From an uncultured Caldimonas sp. (GTDB lineage Bacteria > Pseudomonadota > Gammaproteobacteria > Burkholderiales > Burkholderiaceae): a stretch of 32,541 nucleotides of DNA. The position numbers were made by a program, and so were the translations under genes. How positions within the stretch are numbered: position 1 is the stretch's first letter; the number at the start of each line of letters is the position of its first letter. The stretch lies in the NCBI RefSeq assembly GCF_946480305.1, contig NZ_CAMLJQ010000049.1, forward strand, positions 1 to 32,541. The letters run 5' to 3'. Below are positions 15,385 through 25,093 of the stretch, piece by piece. The notes beneath the pieces are model-generated. The model saw nothing but the letters and a program-made list of their open reading frames with translations, searched no databases and was not told the DNA's origin.

Positions 15385-15422
15385 CATTCCAGCGGGGCTT
15401 GCGCGCGAGCCCCGCTGGAATG
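15385..15422 (+). promoter_or_regulatory. Long perfect hairpin in the pnp leader, candidate RNase III site
   Basis: Fifteen perfect base pairs (15385-15399 with 15408-15422) enclose an eight-base loop. There is no T run, so it is not a terminator. In Escherichia coli the pnp leader holds an RNase III-cleaved hairpin through which PNPase represses its own synthesis; position and form here match that design. The pnp promoter should lie between 15352 and 15385 but I see no convincing boxes. Confidence 0.6.
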
Positions 15423-15493
15423 GCACTCCGCTCCAGCGCCTTGGCTCCGGCTTTCGCGCGCCGCCCGGTGCGCGCTTTTGAATGGAGACACGC

Positions 15494-17623
15494 ATGAGCA
15501 TGTTCAACAAAGTCACCAAGACCTTCCAGTGGGGCCCTCACACCGTCACGATGGAAACCGGCGAGATCGCTCGCCAGGCCACCGGCGCCGTGGTCGTCAA
15601 CATCGAGGACACCGTGGTGCTGGCCACCGTCGTGGCCGCCAAGAACCCCAAGCCGGGCCAGGACTTCTTCCCGCTGACCGTCGACTACATCGAGAAGACC
15701 TACGCAGCCGGCAAGATCCCTGGCAGCTTCTTCAAGCGTGAAGGTCGCCCCAGCGAACTCGAGACGCTGACGTCCCGCCTGATCGACCGCCCGATCCGCC
15801 CGCTGTTCCCCGAAGGCTTCTTCAACGAAGTGCAGGTGGTGATCCACGTGCTGTCGCTGAACCCGGAAGTGGAAGCCGACATCGCCGCCATGATCGCTTC
15901 CAGCGCCGCGCTCGCGATCTCCGGCATTCCGTTCAACGGCCCCATCGGTGCCGCACGCGTCGGCTACGTCAACAACGAATACGTGCTGAACCCGGGCAAG
16001 ACCCAGCAGACGCAGTCGCGCCTGGACCTGGTGGTCGCCGGCACCGAAGCCGCCGTGCTGATGGTCGAGTCCGAGGCCGACCAGTTGCCCGAAGACGTGA
16101 TGCTGGGCGCCGTGGTGTTCGGCCACGAGCAGGGCAAGGTCGCCATCGCTGCCATCAACGACCTCGTGCGTGAGGCCGGCAAGCCCGAATGGGACTGGCA
16201 GCCTCCTGCCAAGGATGAGTCCTTCATTGCCAAGGTCACCGCCCTGGCCGAAGACAAACTGCGTGCCGCCTACCAGATCCGCTCCAAGCAAGCTCGTACC
16301 CAGGCCACCCGTGAAGCCTACGCTGCCGTCAAGCAGGCCCTGACCGCCGAAGGCGCCGAGTTCGACGAAGTGAAGGTCGAAGGCCTGCTGTTCGACATCG
16401 AGGCCCGTATCGTGCGCAGCCAGATCCTGGCGGGCGAGCCGCGCATCGACGGCCGCGACACCCGCACCGTGCGGCCCATCGAGATCCGCACTGGCGTGCT
16501 GCCCCGCACGCACGGTTCCGCGCTGTTCACGCGCGGCGAGACGCAGGCGGTGGTGGTGGCCACGCTCGGCACCGAGCGCGACGCGCAGATCATCGATGCG
16601 CTGTCCGGCGAGTTCACCGACCGCTTCATGCTGCACTACAACATGCCCCCGTTCGCCACCGGCGAGACGGGCCGCGTGGGCAGCCCCAAGCGTCGCGAGA
16701 TCGGTCACGGCCGCCTGGCCAAGCGCGCGCTGATCCCGGTGCTGCCGGCGAAGGACGAGTTCGCGTATGCGATCCGTGTGGTGTCGGAAATCACCGAGTC
16801 GAACGGCTCTTCGTCGATGGCCTCCGTCTGCGGTGGCTGCCTGGCGCTGATGGACGCGGGCGTGCCGCTGAAGGCGCACGTGGCCGGCATCGCGATGGGC
16901 CTCATCAAGGAAGGCAACCGCTTCGCCGTGCTGACCGACATTCTCGGCGACGAGGATCACCTGGGCGACATGGACTTCAAGGTGGCGGGCACCACGAGCG
17001 GCGTGACCGCGCTGCAGATGGACATCAAGATCCAGGGCATCACGAAGGAGATCATGCAGGTCGCGCTGGCCCAGGCCAAGGAAGCCCGCATGCACATCCT
17101 CGGCAAGATGCAGGAAGCGATGGGCGGCGCCAAGACTGAGGTGTCGCAGTTCGCGCCGCGCCTGTACATGATGAAGATCAACCCCGAGAAGATCCGCGAC
17201 GTGATCGGCAAGGGTGGCGCCACCATCCGTGCGCTGACCGAAGAGACGGGCACCCAGATCGACATCGCCGAAGACGGCACCATCACCATCGCGTCGACCG
17301 ACAGCGCGATGGCCGACCTGGCGAAGAAGAAGATCGAAGAGATCACCGCCGAGGTCGAGGTGGGCAAGATCTATGAAGGCCCGATCACCAAGATCCTCGA
17401 GTTCGGGGCGTTGGTCAACCTGCTGCCGGGCAAGGACGGCCTGCTGCACATCAGCCAGATCGCCAACGAACGCGTCAACAAGGTCACCGACTACCTGCAA
17501 GAAGGCCAGGTCGTGCGCGTGAAGGTGCTCGAAACCGACGAGAAGGGCCGTGTCAAGCTGTCGATGAAGGCGCTGCTCGAGCGCAGCGGCGGCGGCGAGC
17601 AACAGCAACAACAGCAGCAGTGA
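15494..17623 (+). CDS. pnp: Polyribonucleotide nucleotidyltransferase (PNPase)
   Basis: A 709-residue homotrimeric 3'-5' phosphorolytic exoribonuclease, a core part of the RNA degradosome. Domains in order: first RNase PH-like (about 10-230, [14 protein letters not shown]), an alpha-helical linker, second RNase PH-like with the active site (about 310-545, [14 protein letters not shown] and [18 protein letters not shown]), KH (about 550-615, [18 protein letters not shown]) and S1 (about 620-690, [19 protein letters not shown]). The C-terminus ends in seven glutamines encoded by alternating CAA and CAG. The ATG at 15494 has GGAG six bases upstream; an in-frame ATG at 15482 lies ahead of that site. 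Confidence 0.97.
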   Translation: MSMFNKVTKTFQWGPHTVTMETGEIARQATGAVVVNIEDTVVLATVVAAKNPKPGQDFFPLTVDYIEKTYAAGKIPGSFFKREGRPSELETLTSRLIDRPIRPLFPEGFFNEVQVVIHVLSLNPEVEADIAAMIASSAALAISGIPFNGPIGAARVGYVNNEYVLNPGKTQQTQSRLDLVVAGTEAAVLMVESEADQLPEDVMLGAVVFGHEQGKVAIAAINDLVREAGKPEWDWQPPAKDESFIAKVTALAEDKLRAAYQIRSKQARTQATREAYAAVKQALTAEGAEFDEVKVEGLLFDIEARIVRSQILAGEPRIDGRDTRTVRPIEIRTGVLPRTHGSALFTRGETQAVVVATLGTERDAQIIDALSGEFTDRFMLHYNMPPFATGETGRVGSPKRREIGHGRLAKRALIPVLPAKDEFAYAIRVVSEITESNGSSSMASVCGGCLALMDAGVPLKAHVAGIAMGLIKEGNRFAVLTDILGDEDHLGDMDFKVAGTTSGVTALQMDIKIQGITKEIMQVALAQAKEARMHILGKMQEAMGGAKTEVSQFAPRLYMMKINPEKIRDVIGKGGATIRALTEETGTQIDIAEDGTITIASTDSAMADLAKKKIEEITAEVEVGKIYEGPITKILEFGALVNLLPGKDGLLHISQIANERVNKVTDYLQEGQVVRVKVLETDEKGRVKLSMKALLERSGGGEQQQQQQQ

Positions 17624-17629
17624 CGTTGC

Positions 17630-17659
17630 GCAGGCGGTCCGGTCGCACGGACCGCCTGC
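17630..17659 (+). terminator. Stable hairpin after pnp
   Basis: GCAGGCGGTCCG (17630-17641) pairs perfectly with its complement at 17648-17659 around a six-base loop, six bases after the pnp stop. No T run follows, so it may act as an mRNA 3' stabiliser or a partial terminator between pnp and the next gene. Confidence 0.55.
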
Positions 17660-17686
17660 AGCCCATCCTTCCAACACCCAGACCAC

Positions 17687-18673
17687 ATGCAAGCGATCGA
17701 GATCACCCGATACGGCGAGCCCGACGTGCTGCAGCCCTGCGAGCGACCTGATCCGGCGCCGCAGGCCGGAGATGTGCTGATCCGAGTGCGTGCATGCGGC
17801 GTGAATCGCCCGGACGTGCTGCAGCGCAAGGGGCACTACCCCGTGCCGCCCGGCGCGTCGGACCTGCCCGGGTTGGAGGTCGCCGGCGAGATCGTCGACG
17901 GCGATCGCGATGCGATGGCGCGTGTCGGGCTCGAGCTGGGTGACCGCGTGTGCGCGCTGGTGCAGGGCGGCGGTTATGCGCAGTTGTGCGTCGCCCCGGC
18001 CGCGCAGTGTCTGCCGGTGCCTGAGGGGTGGTCGGACGTCGAAGCCGCGGGCTTGCCCGAGACCTTCTTCACCGTCTGGTCCAATGTGTTCGACCGGGGG
18101 CACCTCGCGCCGGGCGAAACCCTGCTCGTGCAGGGGGGCTCCAGCGGCATCGGCGTCACAGCGATCCAGCTCGGCAAGGCATTTGGCGCCACCGTTCTGG
18201 TCACCGCGGGCAGCGACGAGAAGTGCCGGGCATGCGAAAAGCTCGGCGCGCACCATGCCATCAACTACCGCACCCACGACTTCGTCGCCGAGGTGCAGCG
18301 GTTGACCAACGGGCGAGGTGCCGACGTCATCCTCGACATGGTCGCTGGCAGCTACATACCTCGGGAGTTCGGCTGTCTCGCGGACGATGGTCGGCTGGTG
18401 ATCATTGCGTTGCAAGGGGGCAGCAAGGCCGAGATCGACCTGGCAAACCTCATGCGGCGCCGGCTCACGCTGACCGGTTCCACGTTACGTCCCCGGTCGG
18501 TGGCGTTCAAGGCCGCCATAGCGCACCAGTTGAAGGAGAGGGTGTGGCCGTTGCTGGCGCAGCGCCGCATCGAGCCCGTCGTATTTCGCACGTTCCCGGC
18601 GGAGCAGGCGGCCCATGCGCACGCGCTGATGGAGTCGAACTCGCACATCGGCAAGATCGTGCTGGTCTGGTGA
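17687..18673 (+). CDS. NAD(P)H:quinone oxidoreductase, zinc-free MDR family (Qor/PIG3-like)
   Basis: A 328-residue cytosolic oxidoreductase of the medium-chain dehydrogenase/reductase family. Residues 1 to about 120 form the GroES-like domain (MQAIEITRYGEPDVLQ, then RVRACGVNRPDVLQRKGHYP, PGLEVAGEIV), and about 125-265 a Rossmann domain with the nucleotide loop VQGGSSGIGVTAIQLGKA near residue 148. The zinc ligands of alcohol dehydrogenases are absent, as expected for quinone oxidoreductases. The C-terminal HALMESNSHIGKIVL is typical of the PIG3-like branch. It sits between pnp and tpiA, an order I recall from many Burkholderiales. The physiological substrate is not known. Confidence 0.92.
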   Translation: MQAIEITRYGEPDVLQPCERPDPAPQAGDVLIRVRACGVNRPDVLQRKGHYPVPPGASDLPGLEVAGEIVDGDRDAMARVGLELGDRVCALVQGGGYAQLCVAPAAQCLPVPEGWSDVEAAGLPETFFTVWSNVFDRGHLAPGETLLVQGGSSGIGVTAIQLGKAFGATVLVTAGSDEKCRACEKLGAHHAINYRTHDFVAEVQRLTNGRGADVILDMVAGSYIPREFGCLADDGRLVIIALQGGSKAEIDLANLMRRRLTLTGSTLRPRSVAFKAAIAHQLKERVWPLLAQRRIEPVVFRTFPAEQAAHAHALMESNSHIGKIVLVW

Positions 18674-18729
18674 GCCGGGAACCTCCCTAAAATCCCGAAC
18701 CTTTCGATCGAACTACGGAGAACGAACAC

Positions 18730-19470
18730 ATGCGCCGCAAACTTGTCGTCGGCAACTGGAAGATGCACGGCAGCCTGGCAGCCAATGCCGAGTTGCTGGC
18801 GGGCATCCGCACGGCCGAGCCTTTTGTTTGCGAGGCGGCGGTGTGCGTGCCGTTTCCCTACCTGCCGGCCTGCGTGCTGGCGTTGCAGGGCAGCCATATC
18901 GCGCTCGGCGCGCAGGATTGCTCCGCCCATGATCACGGCGCCTACACCGGTGAGGTCTCGGCCGCGATGCTGGCCGATGTCGGGTGCCGTTATGTGATCG
19001 TCGGGCATTCCGAGCGCCGCGCCTATCACGGCGAGAGTGATCAACTCGTCGCCGACAAGGCAAAGGCCGTTGTCGGCAAGGGGCTCGTGCCCATCGTCTG
19101 CGTTGGTGAAACGCTGGCCGAGCGCGAAGCGGGCCAGACGGAGGCGGTGGTGAAGCGCCAGCTTTCGGCAGTGATTCACACGCTGGGGCATTGCGTGCCC
19201 CAGGCTGTGGTGGCGTACGAACCCGTGTGGGCCATCGGCACCGGTCGCACGGCCTCGCCCGAGCAGGCGCAAGAGGTGCATGCGGTGCTGCGGGGGCAAC
19301 TGCGCGCCGCCACCGAACATGCGAGCGCCATGAAGATCCTTTATGGCGGCAGCGTGAAGCCGGACAACGCCCGGTCGCTGTTTGCCCAGCCCGACATCGA
19401 CGGCGGGCTGATCGGCGGTGCCTCCTTGAAGGCTGCCGATTTCGTCGCCATTTGCCGTGCCGCCCTGTGA
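18730..19470 (+). CDS. tpiA: Triosephosphate isomerase
   Basis: A 246-residue TIM-barrel dimer that interconverts dihydroxyacetone phosphate and glyceraldehyde 3-phosphate. Catalytic residues are all present: K11 in GNWKMHGS, H93 in [13 protein letters not shown], and E164 in [10 protein letters not shown]; the phosphate loops LYGGSVKP and [11 protein letters not shown] follow. The start at 18730 has GGAG upstream. TAAAAT at 18688-18693, in the 56-base gap after the oxidoreductase gene, could be a -10 box, so tpiA may have its own promoter. It is followed at 35 bases by secG. Confidence 0.97.
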   Translation: MRRKLVVGNWKMHGSLAANAELLAGIRTAEPFVCEAAVCVPFPYLPACVLALQGSHIALGAQDCSAHDHGAYTGEVSAAMLADVGCRYVIVGHSERRAYHGESDQLVADKAKAVVGKGLVPIVCVGETLAEREAGQTEAVVKRQLSAVIHTLGHCVPQAVVAYEPVWAIGTGRTASPEQAQEVHAVLRGQLRAATEHASAMKILYGGSVKPDNARSLFAQPDIDGGLIGGASLKAADFVAICRAAL

Positions 19471-19505
19471 GCGGTGTCGCCTGACAAGATACCTGGAGAA
19501 CTTCG

Positions 19506-19907
19506 ATGCAGTTTCTGACCACCGTCATCCTCGTCGTGCAGTTGCTGTCGGCCCTGGCCATGATCGGCCTCGTGCTCGTGCAGCACGGCAAAGGCGCCGA
19601 CATGGGGGCGTCCTTCGGTAGCGGGGCGTCCGGCAGCCTGTTCGGCGCGACGGGCAGTGCCAACTTCCTTTCGCGCACGACGGCCGTCTGCGCAACGATC
19701 TTCTTCGTGTGCACGCTGGGGTTGGCGTATCTGTCCAACGCGCGCCCGGTCGACACCGGTGCCGAGAGCGTGCTCGAGCGTGCCGCACCGACGGCGCCTG
19801 CCGCGTCCGAGCCGGTGGGCGGTGCGACCCAGATCCCGGGTGTGGCGCCGCAGCCCGGCGCCGTCGAGCAACCCGCTTCCGGTGCCGCTCAAATTCCGAC
19901 CAAATAA
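19506..19907 (+). CDS. secG: Preprotein translocase subunit SecG
   Basis: A 133-residue inner-membrane component of the SecYEG channel. Two hydrophobic segments (about residues 3-24 and 55-73) flank the conserved cytoplasmic loop LVLVQHGKGADMGASFGSG, followed by FGATGSANFLSR. The last 50 residues are an Ala/Pro-rich tail longer than in enteric SecG, common in Betaproteobacteria. GGAG precedes the start. The order tpiA-secG-tRNA-Leu(GAG) also exists around secG-leuU in Escherichia coli. Confidence 0.95.
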   Translation: MQFLTTVILVVQLLSALAMIGLVLVQHGKGADMGASFGSGASGSLFGATGSANFLSRTTAVCATIFFVCTLGLAYLSNARPVDTGAESVLERAAPTAPAASEPVGGATQIPGVAPQPGAVEQPASGAAQIPTK

Positions 19908-19930
19908 TTCTTTCGCCCCCAGTGCCTCCA

Positions 19931-19959
19931 TTGAGAAGGCACTGCTTTCGGGGTAGAAT
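19931..19959 (+). promoter_or_regulatory. Sigma-70 promoter for tRNA-Leu
   Basis: TTGAGA (19931-19936), a 17-base spacer and TAGAAT (19954-19959) form a strong housekeeping promoter. The -35 box lies in the loop of a hairpin (CAGTGCC at 19920-19926 with GGCACTG at 19938-19944, extended by CCCC/GGGG) that follows secG. The predicted start near 19966 gives the tRNA a 5' leader of about 110 bases. Confidence 0.65.
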
Positions 19960-20076
19960 GCAAGGCTGTTCGGTAAGCAACAACCCTCACGCAAACCGAA
20001 CGAGCTTCGTGCTCGCGAGGAGGTCTCAAACCTGAGGCACCCGAGCGATCACACCCGACACCCAAGAGTGTTGCGG

Positions 20077-20161
20077 GCCGACGTGGTGAAATTGGTAGAC
20101 ACGCTATCTTGAGGGGGTAGTGGCGAAAGCTGTGCGAGTTCGAGTCTCGCCGTCGGCACCA
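20077..20161 (+). tRNA. leuU: tRNA-Leu (anticodon GAG)
   Basis: An 85-base gene with encoded CCA. The acceptor stem GCCGACG pairs with CGTCGGC at 20151-20157, followed by A and CCA. The D arm (GTG, loop with GG, CAC), the anticodon stem CTATC/GGTAG with loop TTGAGGG, a long class II variable arm (TGGC-GAAA-GCTG) and the T arm GCGAG-TTCGAGT-CTCGC are all present. The anticodon GAG is at 20111-20113 and reads CUC and CUU codons. Confidence 0.97.
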
Positions 20162-20375
20162 AGGAATTCAATCGATGCGGTTTTCATCCGGTGCCGCATC
20201 GGCCGCCCTGAAAGTGGTCTGAAAGGGACAACCAGGGGAAAAGTGGGCGTGCTGATCAGCGGGGTCTCCGCTGCGAACAGCGCGCCTTCTTTTTGCCGAC
20301 ATGGTTGAGCCGGATCTCTGAAATCTTTCGCGCAGCCAACCTCCGAACCAGCGAGCCACGCGTTCAAGAGCCATC
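20162..20375 (+). promoter_or_regulatory. Gap between tRNA-Leu and nuoA
   Basis: A 214-base region expected to contain the nuo promoter, though I see no convincing -35/-10 pair. It holds an 8-bp hairpin (CGATGCGG at 20173-20180 with 20194-20201), a palindrome GCTGATCAGC at 20251-20260, and a second hairpin CAGCGG-GGTCT-CCGCTG at 20257-20273 followed about 18 bases later by a T run. Confidence 0.3.
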
Positions 20376-20735
20376 ATGAGCCTCGACCAGTACCTCCCCG
20401 TCATCCTTTTCATTCTGGTCGGTATCGCGGTTGGCGTTGCCCCCCAGGTGCTCGGCTATGTGCTCGGCCCGCGCAGACCCGACCCCGAGAAGAACTCTCC
20501 CTACGAATGCGGCTTCGAGGCGTTCGAAGACGCGCGCATGAAGTTCGATGTGCGCTACTACCTGGTAGCCATCCTGTTCATCCTGTTCGACCTCGAAATC
20601 GCCTTCCTCTTCCCGTGGGCGATCGCACTGCGCGAGATCGGGCCGGTTGGCTTCTGGGCCATGATGATTTTCCTGGGCATTCTCGTCGTGGGCTTCGTCT
20701 ACGAGTGGAAGAAGGGTGCCCTGGATTGGGAATGA
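20376..20735 (+). CDS. nuoA: NADH-quinone oxidoreductase subunit A
   Basis: A 119-residue membrane subunit of complex I with three hydrophobic segments (about 8-28, 62-82, 88-108). Signature [35 protein letters not shown] spans the loop and second helix and contains the conserved cysteine of the quinone-site switch loop. First gene of the nuo operon, ending 16 bases before nuoB. No strong ribosome binding site is seen before the ATG. Confidence 0.97.
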   Translation: MSLDQYLPVILFILVGIAVGVAPQVLGYVLGPRRPDPEKNSPYECGFEAFEDARMKFDVRYYLVAILFILFDLEIAFLFPWAIALREIGPVGFWAMMIFLGILVVGFVYEWKKGALDWE

Positions 20736-20751
20736 TGCGAGGAGTACCGCT

Positions 20752-21228
20752 ATGAGTATCGAAGGCGTCCTCAAGGAAGGCTTCATCACCACGACGGCCG
20801 ACAAGCTGATCAACTGGTCCAAGACCGGTTCGCTGTGGCCAATGACGTTCGGCCTGGCCTGCTGTGCGGTCGAGATGATGCACGCCGGTGCGGCGCGTTA
20901 CGACATCGACCGTTTCGGCATGCTGTTCCGCCCCAGCCCGCGGCAGTCGGATCTGATGATCGTCGCCGGCACGCTGTGCAACAAGATGGCGCCTGCGCTG
21001 CGCAAGGTCTACGACCAGATGCCCGAGCCGCGTTGGGTGCTCTCGATGGGATCCTGTGCCAACGGCGGTGGCTACTACCACTACAGCTATTCGGTGGTGC
21101 GCGGCTGTGATCGCATCGTGCCTGTCGACGTCTACGTGCCGGGCTGCCCTCCGACGGCTGAAGCGCTGCTGTACGGCATCCTGCAGCTGCAGACCAAGAT
21201 CCGCCGCGAAAACACGATCGCCCGCTGA
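20752..21228 (+). CDS. nuoB: NADH-quinone oxidoreductase subunit B
   Basis: A 158-residue peripheral-arm subunit that holds cluster N2, the [4Fe-4S] centre that reduces quinone. The four ligands are visible: adjacent C37 and C38 in [12 protein letters not shown]102 in [11 protein letters not shown], and C132 in [12 protein letters not shown]. The ATG at 20752 follows GGAG; a longer in-frame reading overlaps nuoA and is rejected. It sits 15 bases before nuoC. Confidence 0.97.
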   Translation: MSIEGVLKEGFITTTADKLINWSKTGSLWPMTFGLACCAVEMMHAGAARYDIDRFGMLFRPSPRQSDLMIVAGTLCNKMAPALRKVYDQMPEPRWVLSMGSCANGGGYYHYSYSVVRGCDRIVPVDVYVPGCPPTAEALLYGILQLQTKIRRENTIAR

Positions 21229-21243
21229 ACGCGCCACCGCCTC

Positions 21244-21840
21244 ATGAGCAAAATCGACACCCTCCAACAAGCGCTCGAGACGGTGCTGGGCTCCAGGCTC
21301 AAGCGCATCGTGTCCAACCGCGGCGAGCTGACGATCACGGTCGGCGCAGACGATTACCTCGAGGTGGCTCGCACCCTGCGCGACGCGCCCGAACTGCGTT
21401 TCGAACAACTGATCGACCTGTGCGGGTTGGATTACTCCACCTACGGTGACGGCCGCTATGAAGGGCCGCGCTACTGCGTCGTCACGCACCTGTTGTCGAT
21501 CACGCACAACTGGCGCGTGCGACTCAAGGTCTTCAGCCCCGATGATGACCTGCCGATGGTGGCCTCCGTCAACGAGGTCTGGAATGCCGCCAACTGGTTC
21601 GAGCGCGAAGCGTTCGACCTCTACGGCATCGTCTTCGACGGCCACCTCGACCTGCGCCGCATCCTGACCGACTACGGTTTCATCGGCCACCCGTTCCGCA
21701 AGGACTTCCCGGTCACCGGCCACGTCGAGATGCGCTACGACCCCGAGCAGAAGCGCGTCATCTACCAGCCGGTGACGATCGAGCCGCGCGAGATCACACC
21801 GCGCGTGATCCGCGAAGAAAACTACGGCGGCTTGCACTAG
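21244..21840 (+). CDS. nuoC: NADH-quinone oxidoreductase subunit C
   Basis: A 198-residue hydrophilic subunit of the connecting arm, homologous to the 30-kDa mitochondrial subunit. The family signature is seen at about residues 118-160: [21 protein letters not shown] and [16 protein letters not shown]. It is separate from nuoD, unlike the NuoCD fusion of enteric bacteria. The gene ends at TAG and is followed directly by the intergenic repeat element. Confidence 0.97.
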   Translation: MSKIDTLQQALETVLGSRLKRIVSNRGELTITVGADDYLEVARTLRDAPELRFEQLIDLCGLDYSTYGDGRYEGPRYCVVTHLLSITHNWRVRLKVFSPDDDLPMVASVNEVWNAANWFEREAFDLYGIVFDGHLDLRRILTDYGFIGHPFRKDFPVTGHVEMRYDPEQKRVIYQPVTIEPREITPRVIREENYGGLH

Positions 21841-21960
21841 ATGGACCACCCCCTGCGCGCTTCGCGCGCCCCCTTCGAGGGGGCGACACCAGCGGACCGG
21901 CGAGGCCGGATCTGCGGTGTCCGCTCGCATGGCGCCGTAACGTGCCCATTGCGGCTTGTC
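21841..21960. repeat. Structured GC-rich intergenic element between nuoC and nuoD
   Basis: About 120 bases with nested hairpins: GCGCG-CTTCG-CGCGC (21855-21869), CGCCCCC-TTCGA-GGGGGCG (21867-21885), and a longer one with outer arms GACACC (21885-21890) and GGTGTC (21916-21921) enclosing CCGG-CGAGG-CCGG. It begins right after the nuoC stop. I recall closely similar elements dispersed between genes in Rubrivivax/Leptothrix relatives; only one copy is in this window, so the repeat status is from memory. Other nuo gaps are 0-53 bases, against 141 here. Confidence 0.6.
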
Positions 21961-21981
21961 TGAATGCCATGGAAGAGTGAA

Positions 21982-23235
21982 ATGGCAGAAATCAAGAACT
22001 ACACCCTGAACTTCGGCCCGCAGCATCCGGCCGCGCACGGCGTGCTGCGTCTCGTGCTCGAGCTCGACGGCGAAGTGATCCAGCGTGCCGATCCGCACAT
22101 CGGCCTGCTGCACCGCGCCACCGAAAAGCTCGCCGAGTCCAAGACGTACATCCAGTCGCTGCCCTACATGGACCGTCTCGACTACGTGTCCATGATGTGC
22201 AACGAGCACGCGTACTGTCTCGCGATCGAGAAGCTGATGGGCATCGAGGTGCCGATCCGCGCGCAGTACATCCGCGTCATGTTCGCCGAGATCACCCGCC
22301 TGCTGAACCACCTGCTGTGGCTCGGCGCGCACGGTCTCGACTGCGGCGCGATGAACATGCTGATCTACTGCTTCCGCGAGCGTGAAGACCTGTTCGACAT
22401 GTACGAGGCGGTCTCCGGCGCGCGCATGCATGCGGCCTACTTCCGCCCGGGCGGCGTGTACCGCGACCTGCCCGACACGATGCCGCAGTACAAGGTCTCG
22501 AAGATCAAGGGCCCGAAGGTCGTTGCCAAGCTCAACGAGAACCGCCAGGGCTCGCTGCTGGACTTCATCGAAGACTTCACCAAGCGTTTTCCGAAGCACG
22601 TCGACGAGTACGAGACGCTGCTGACCGACAACCGCATCTGGAAGCAGCGCACGGTCGGCATCGGCGTGGTGTCGCCCGAGCGCGCGCTCAACCTCGGCTT
22701 CACCGGCGCCATGCTGCGAGGCTCCGGCATCGCGTGGGATCTGCGCAAGAAGCAGCCGTACGACGTCTATGACCAGATGGACTTCGACATTCCCGTCGGC
22801 ACCAACGGCGACTGCTACGACCGCTATGTCGTGCGCGTCGAGGAGATGCGTCAGTCCAACCGCATCATCCAGCAGTGCATAGCCTGGCTGCGCAAGAATC
22901 CCGGCCCGGTCATCACCGACAACCACAAGGTGGCGCCGCCTTCGCGTCTGGAAATGAAGTCCAGCATGGAAGAGCTGATCCATCACTTCAAGCTCTTCAC
23001 CGAAGGCTTCCACGTGCCCGAGGGCGAGGCGTATGCCGCCGTCGAGCACCCGAAAGGCGAATTCGGCATCTACCTGGTCAGCGACGGTGCCAACAAGCCG
23101 TACCGCCTGAAGATCCGTGCCCCGGGCTTCGCCCACCTGGCTGCGATGGACGAGATGTCCCGTGGCCACATGATTGCCGATGCCGTGGCCGTGATCGGCA
23201 CCATGGACATCGTGTTCGGAGAGATAGACCGATGA
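21982..23235 (+). CDS. nuoD: NADH-quinone oxidoreductase subunit D
   Basis: A 417-residue, 49-kDa-type subunit that forms the quinone cavity with NuoB. N-terminal [20 protein letters not shown] with the conserved His pair, [25 protein letters not shown], and the C-terminal [26 protein letters not shown] ending in the usual arginine. The ATG at 21982 starts the conserved [16 protein letters not shown] and follows GGAAGAG. Its stop overlaps the nuoE start (ATGA). Confidence 0.97.
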   Translation: MAEIKNYTLNFGPQHPAAHGVLRLVLELDGEVIQRADPHIGLLHRATEKLAESKTYIQSLPYMDRLDYVSMMCNEHAYCLAIEKLMGIEVPIRAQYIRVMFAEITRLLNHLLWLGAHGLDCGAMNMLIYCFREREDLFDMYEAVSGARMHAAYFRPGGVYRDLPDTMPQYKVSKIKGPKVVAKLNENRQGSLLDFIEDFTKRFPKHVDEYETLLTDNRIWKQRTVGIGVVSPERALNLGFTGAMLRGSGIAWDLRKKQPYDVYDQMDFDIPVGTNGDCYDRYVVRVEEMRQSNRIIQQCIAWLRKNPGPVITDNHKVAPPSRLEMKSSMEELIHHFKLFTEGFHVPEGEAYAAVEHPKGEFGIYLVSDGANKPYRLKIRAPGFAHLAAMDEMSRGHMIADAVAVIGTMDIVFGEIDR

Positions 23236-23729
23236 TCTCGGATGCCACCAAGCAGCGCTTCGCGCGCGAGGTCGCCAAGTACCCGGCCGACCAGAAGCAA
23301 TCCGCCGTGATGGCCTGCCTGTCCATCGTGCAGCAGGAGCAGGGCTGGGTCTCGCCCGAGGCCGAGCGCGAGATCGCCGATTACCTCGGCATGCCGGTGA
23401 TCGCCGTGCACGAGGTGACGACGTTCTACAACATGTACAACCAGCGGCCGGTGGGCAAGTACAAGCTGAACGTCTGCACCAACCTGCCGTGCCAGTTGCG
23501 CGATGGCCAGAAGGCCGCCGCGTACCTGAGCCAGAAGCTCGGTGTCGAGCTCGGCGGCACGACGCCGGACGGCCTGTTCACCGTGGCCGAGTGCGAATGC
23601 CTGGGCGCCTGCGCCGACGCGCCGGTGATGCTGGTCAACGACCGCCAGATGTGCAGCTTCATGAGCAATGACCGGCTCGACGCGCTGGTCGACACGCTGC
23701 GCTCGGCGGCCAAGCAGGGGGTGAAGTGA
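23232..23729 (+). CDS. nuoE: NADH-quinone oxidoreductase subunit E
   Basis: A 165-residue thioredoxin-fold subunit of the NADH module that binds the [2Fe-2S] cluster N1a through C82 and C87 (VCTNLPCQL) and C123 and C127 (CLGACADAP). The start ATG overlaps the nuoD stop by four bases, and its own stop overlaps the nuoF start in the same way, which indicates translational coupling. A much longer in-frame reading runs through nuoD and is not real. Confidence 0.96.
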   Translation: MISDATKQRFAREVAKYPADQKQSAVMACLSIVQQEQGWVSPEAEREIADYLGMPVIAVHEVTTFYNMYNQRPVGKYKLNVCTNLPCQLRDGQKAAAYLSQKLGVELGGTTPDGLFTVAECECLGACADAPVMLVNDRQMCSFMSNDRLDALVDTLRSAAKQGVK

Positions 23730-25072
23730 TGCTCGACCTCTCCAAGTTCCAGGCCAGCGGCGCCGAGACCTGCTTCCACGATCGCCACATCGGTGCGCAG
23801 ATCTATGCAGGGCTCGACGGCAGCAACTGGCGCCTGAAAGACTACGAAGCGCGCGGCGGTTACCAGGCGCTGCGCAAGATCCTCGGCAAGGACGGCGGCG
23901 CCGGCCTCACGCCCGACCAGGTGATTGCCGAGGTGAAGGCCTCCGCCTTGCGCGGCCGTGGCGGCGCCGGTTTCCCGACCGGGCTGAAGTGGAGCTTCAT
24001 GCCGCGGCAGTTCCCGGGGCAGAAGTACCTTGTCTGCAACTCCGACGAGGGCGAGCCGGGCACCTGCAAGGACCGCGACATCCTGCGCTACAACCCGCAC
24101 ATCGTGATCGAAGGCATGGCCATCGCGGCCTACGCGATGGGCATCACCGTGGGCTACAACTACATCCACGGCGAGATCTTCGAGGTCTACGAGCGGTTTG
24201 AAGAAGCGCTTGAGGAAGCCCGTGCAGCGGGCCTGCTGGGCAACAACATCCTCGGCAGCAACTTCAGCTTCCAGCTGCACGCGCACCACGGCTTCGGCGC
24301 CTACATCTGCGGCGAGGAAACCGCGCTGCTCGAATCGCTCGAAGGCAAGAAGGGCCAGCCGCGCTTCAAGCCGCCGTTCCCGGCGAGCTTCGGCCTGTAC
24401 GGCAAGCCGACGACGATCAACAACACCGAAACCTTCGCCGCAGTGCCGTGGATCATCCGCAATGGCGGCGAGGCGTATCTCAACATCGGCAAGCCCAACA
24501 ACGGTGGCACCAAGATTTTCTCCGTGGTTGGTGACGTGGAGCGCCCCGGCAACTTCGAGATCCCGCTGGGCACCCCGTTCTCCAAGCTGCTGGAGCTGGC
24601 CGGCGGCGTGCGCAAGGGTCGGCAGTTGAAGGCGGTGATCCCGGGCGGCTCGTCCGCGCCGGTGCTGCCGGCGAACATCATGATGGACCTGACGATGGAT
24701 TACGACGCCATCGCGAAGGCCGGCTCGATGCTGGGCTCCGGTGCCGTCATCGTGATGGACGACACCCGTTGCATGGTCAAGTCGCTGTTGCGTTTGTCCT
24801 ACTTCTACATGCATGAGTCCTGTGGGCAGTGCACGCCGTGCCGCGAAGGCACCGGCTGGCTGTGGCGCATGGTCGAGCGCGTCGAGCACGGCCGGGGCCG
24901 CCCCGAAGACATGGACCTGCTGAACTCGGTGGCCGACAACATCCAGGGCCGCACCATCTGTGCGCTGGGTGATGCGGCGGCGATGCCGGTGCGGGCGATG
25001 CTCAAGCATTTCCGCCACGAGTTCGAGCACCACGTCGAACACAAGACTTGCATGGTTCCGGCCTACGTTTGA
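23729..25072 (+). CDS. nuoF: NADH-quinone oxidoreductase subunit F
   Basis: A 447-residue NADH-oxidising subunit. It has the NADH-binding glycine motif [17 protein letters not shown], the FMN region [32 protein letters not shown], and the N3 [4Fe-4S] ligands C365, C368 and C371 ([12 protein letters not shown]) with C411 in TICALGDAA. The start at 23729 overlaps the nuoE stop; a GTG one codon earlier is possible. It ends 21 bases before nuoG. Confidence 0.97.
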   Translation: MLDLSKFQASGAETCFHDRHIGAQIYAGLDGSNWRLKDYEARGGYQALRKILGKDGGAGLTPDQVIAEVKASALRGRGGAGFPTGLKWSFMPRQFPGQKYLVCNSDEGEPGTCKDRDILRYNPHIVIEGMAIAAYAMGITVGYNYIHGEIFEVYERFEEALEEARAAGLLGNNILGSNFSFQLHAHHGFGAYICGEETALLESLEGKKGQPRFKPPFPASFGLYGKPTTINNTETFAAVPWIIRNGGEAYLNIGKPNNGGTKIFSVVGDVERPGNFEIPLGTPFSKLLELAGGVRKGRQLKAVIPGGSSAPVLPANIMMDLTMDYDAIAKAGSMLGSGAVIVMDDTRCMVKSLLRLSYFYMHESCGQCTPCREGTGWLWRMVERVEHGRGRPEDMDLLNSVADNIQGRTICALGDAAAMPVRAMLKHFRHEFEHHVEHKTCMVPAYV

Positions 25073-25093
25073 CCGGCCGGCGAAAGAGACACC

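Noticed and set aside
15272..18415. A 1047-codon minus-strand open frame
   Set aside because: It is antisense to pnp and the quinone oxidoreductase gene, with composition typical of a shadow frame.
20017..20026. Strong Shine-Dalgarno-like AGGAGGT upstream of tRNA-Leu
   Set aside because: No start codon at suitable spacing and a stop codon soon after; it is part of the tRNA leader.
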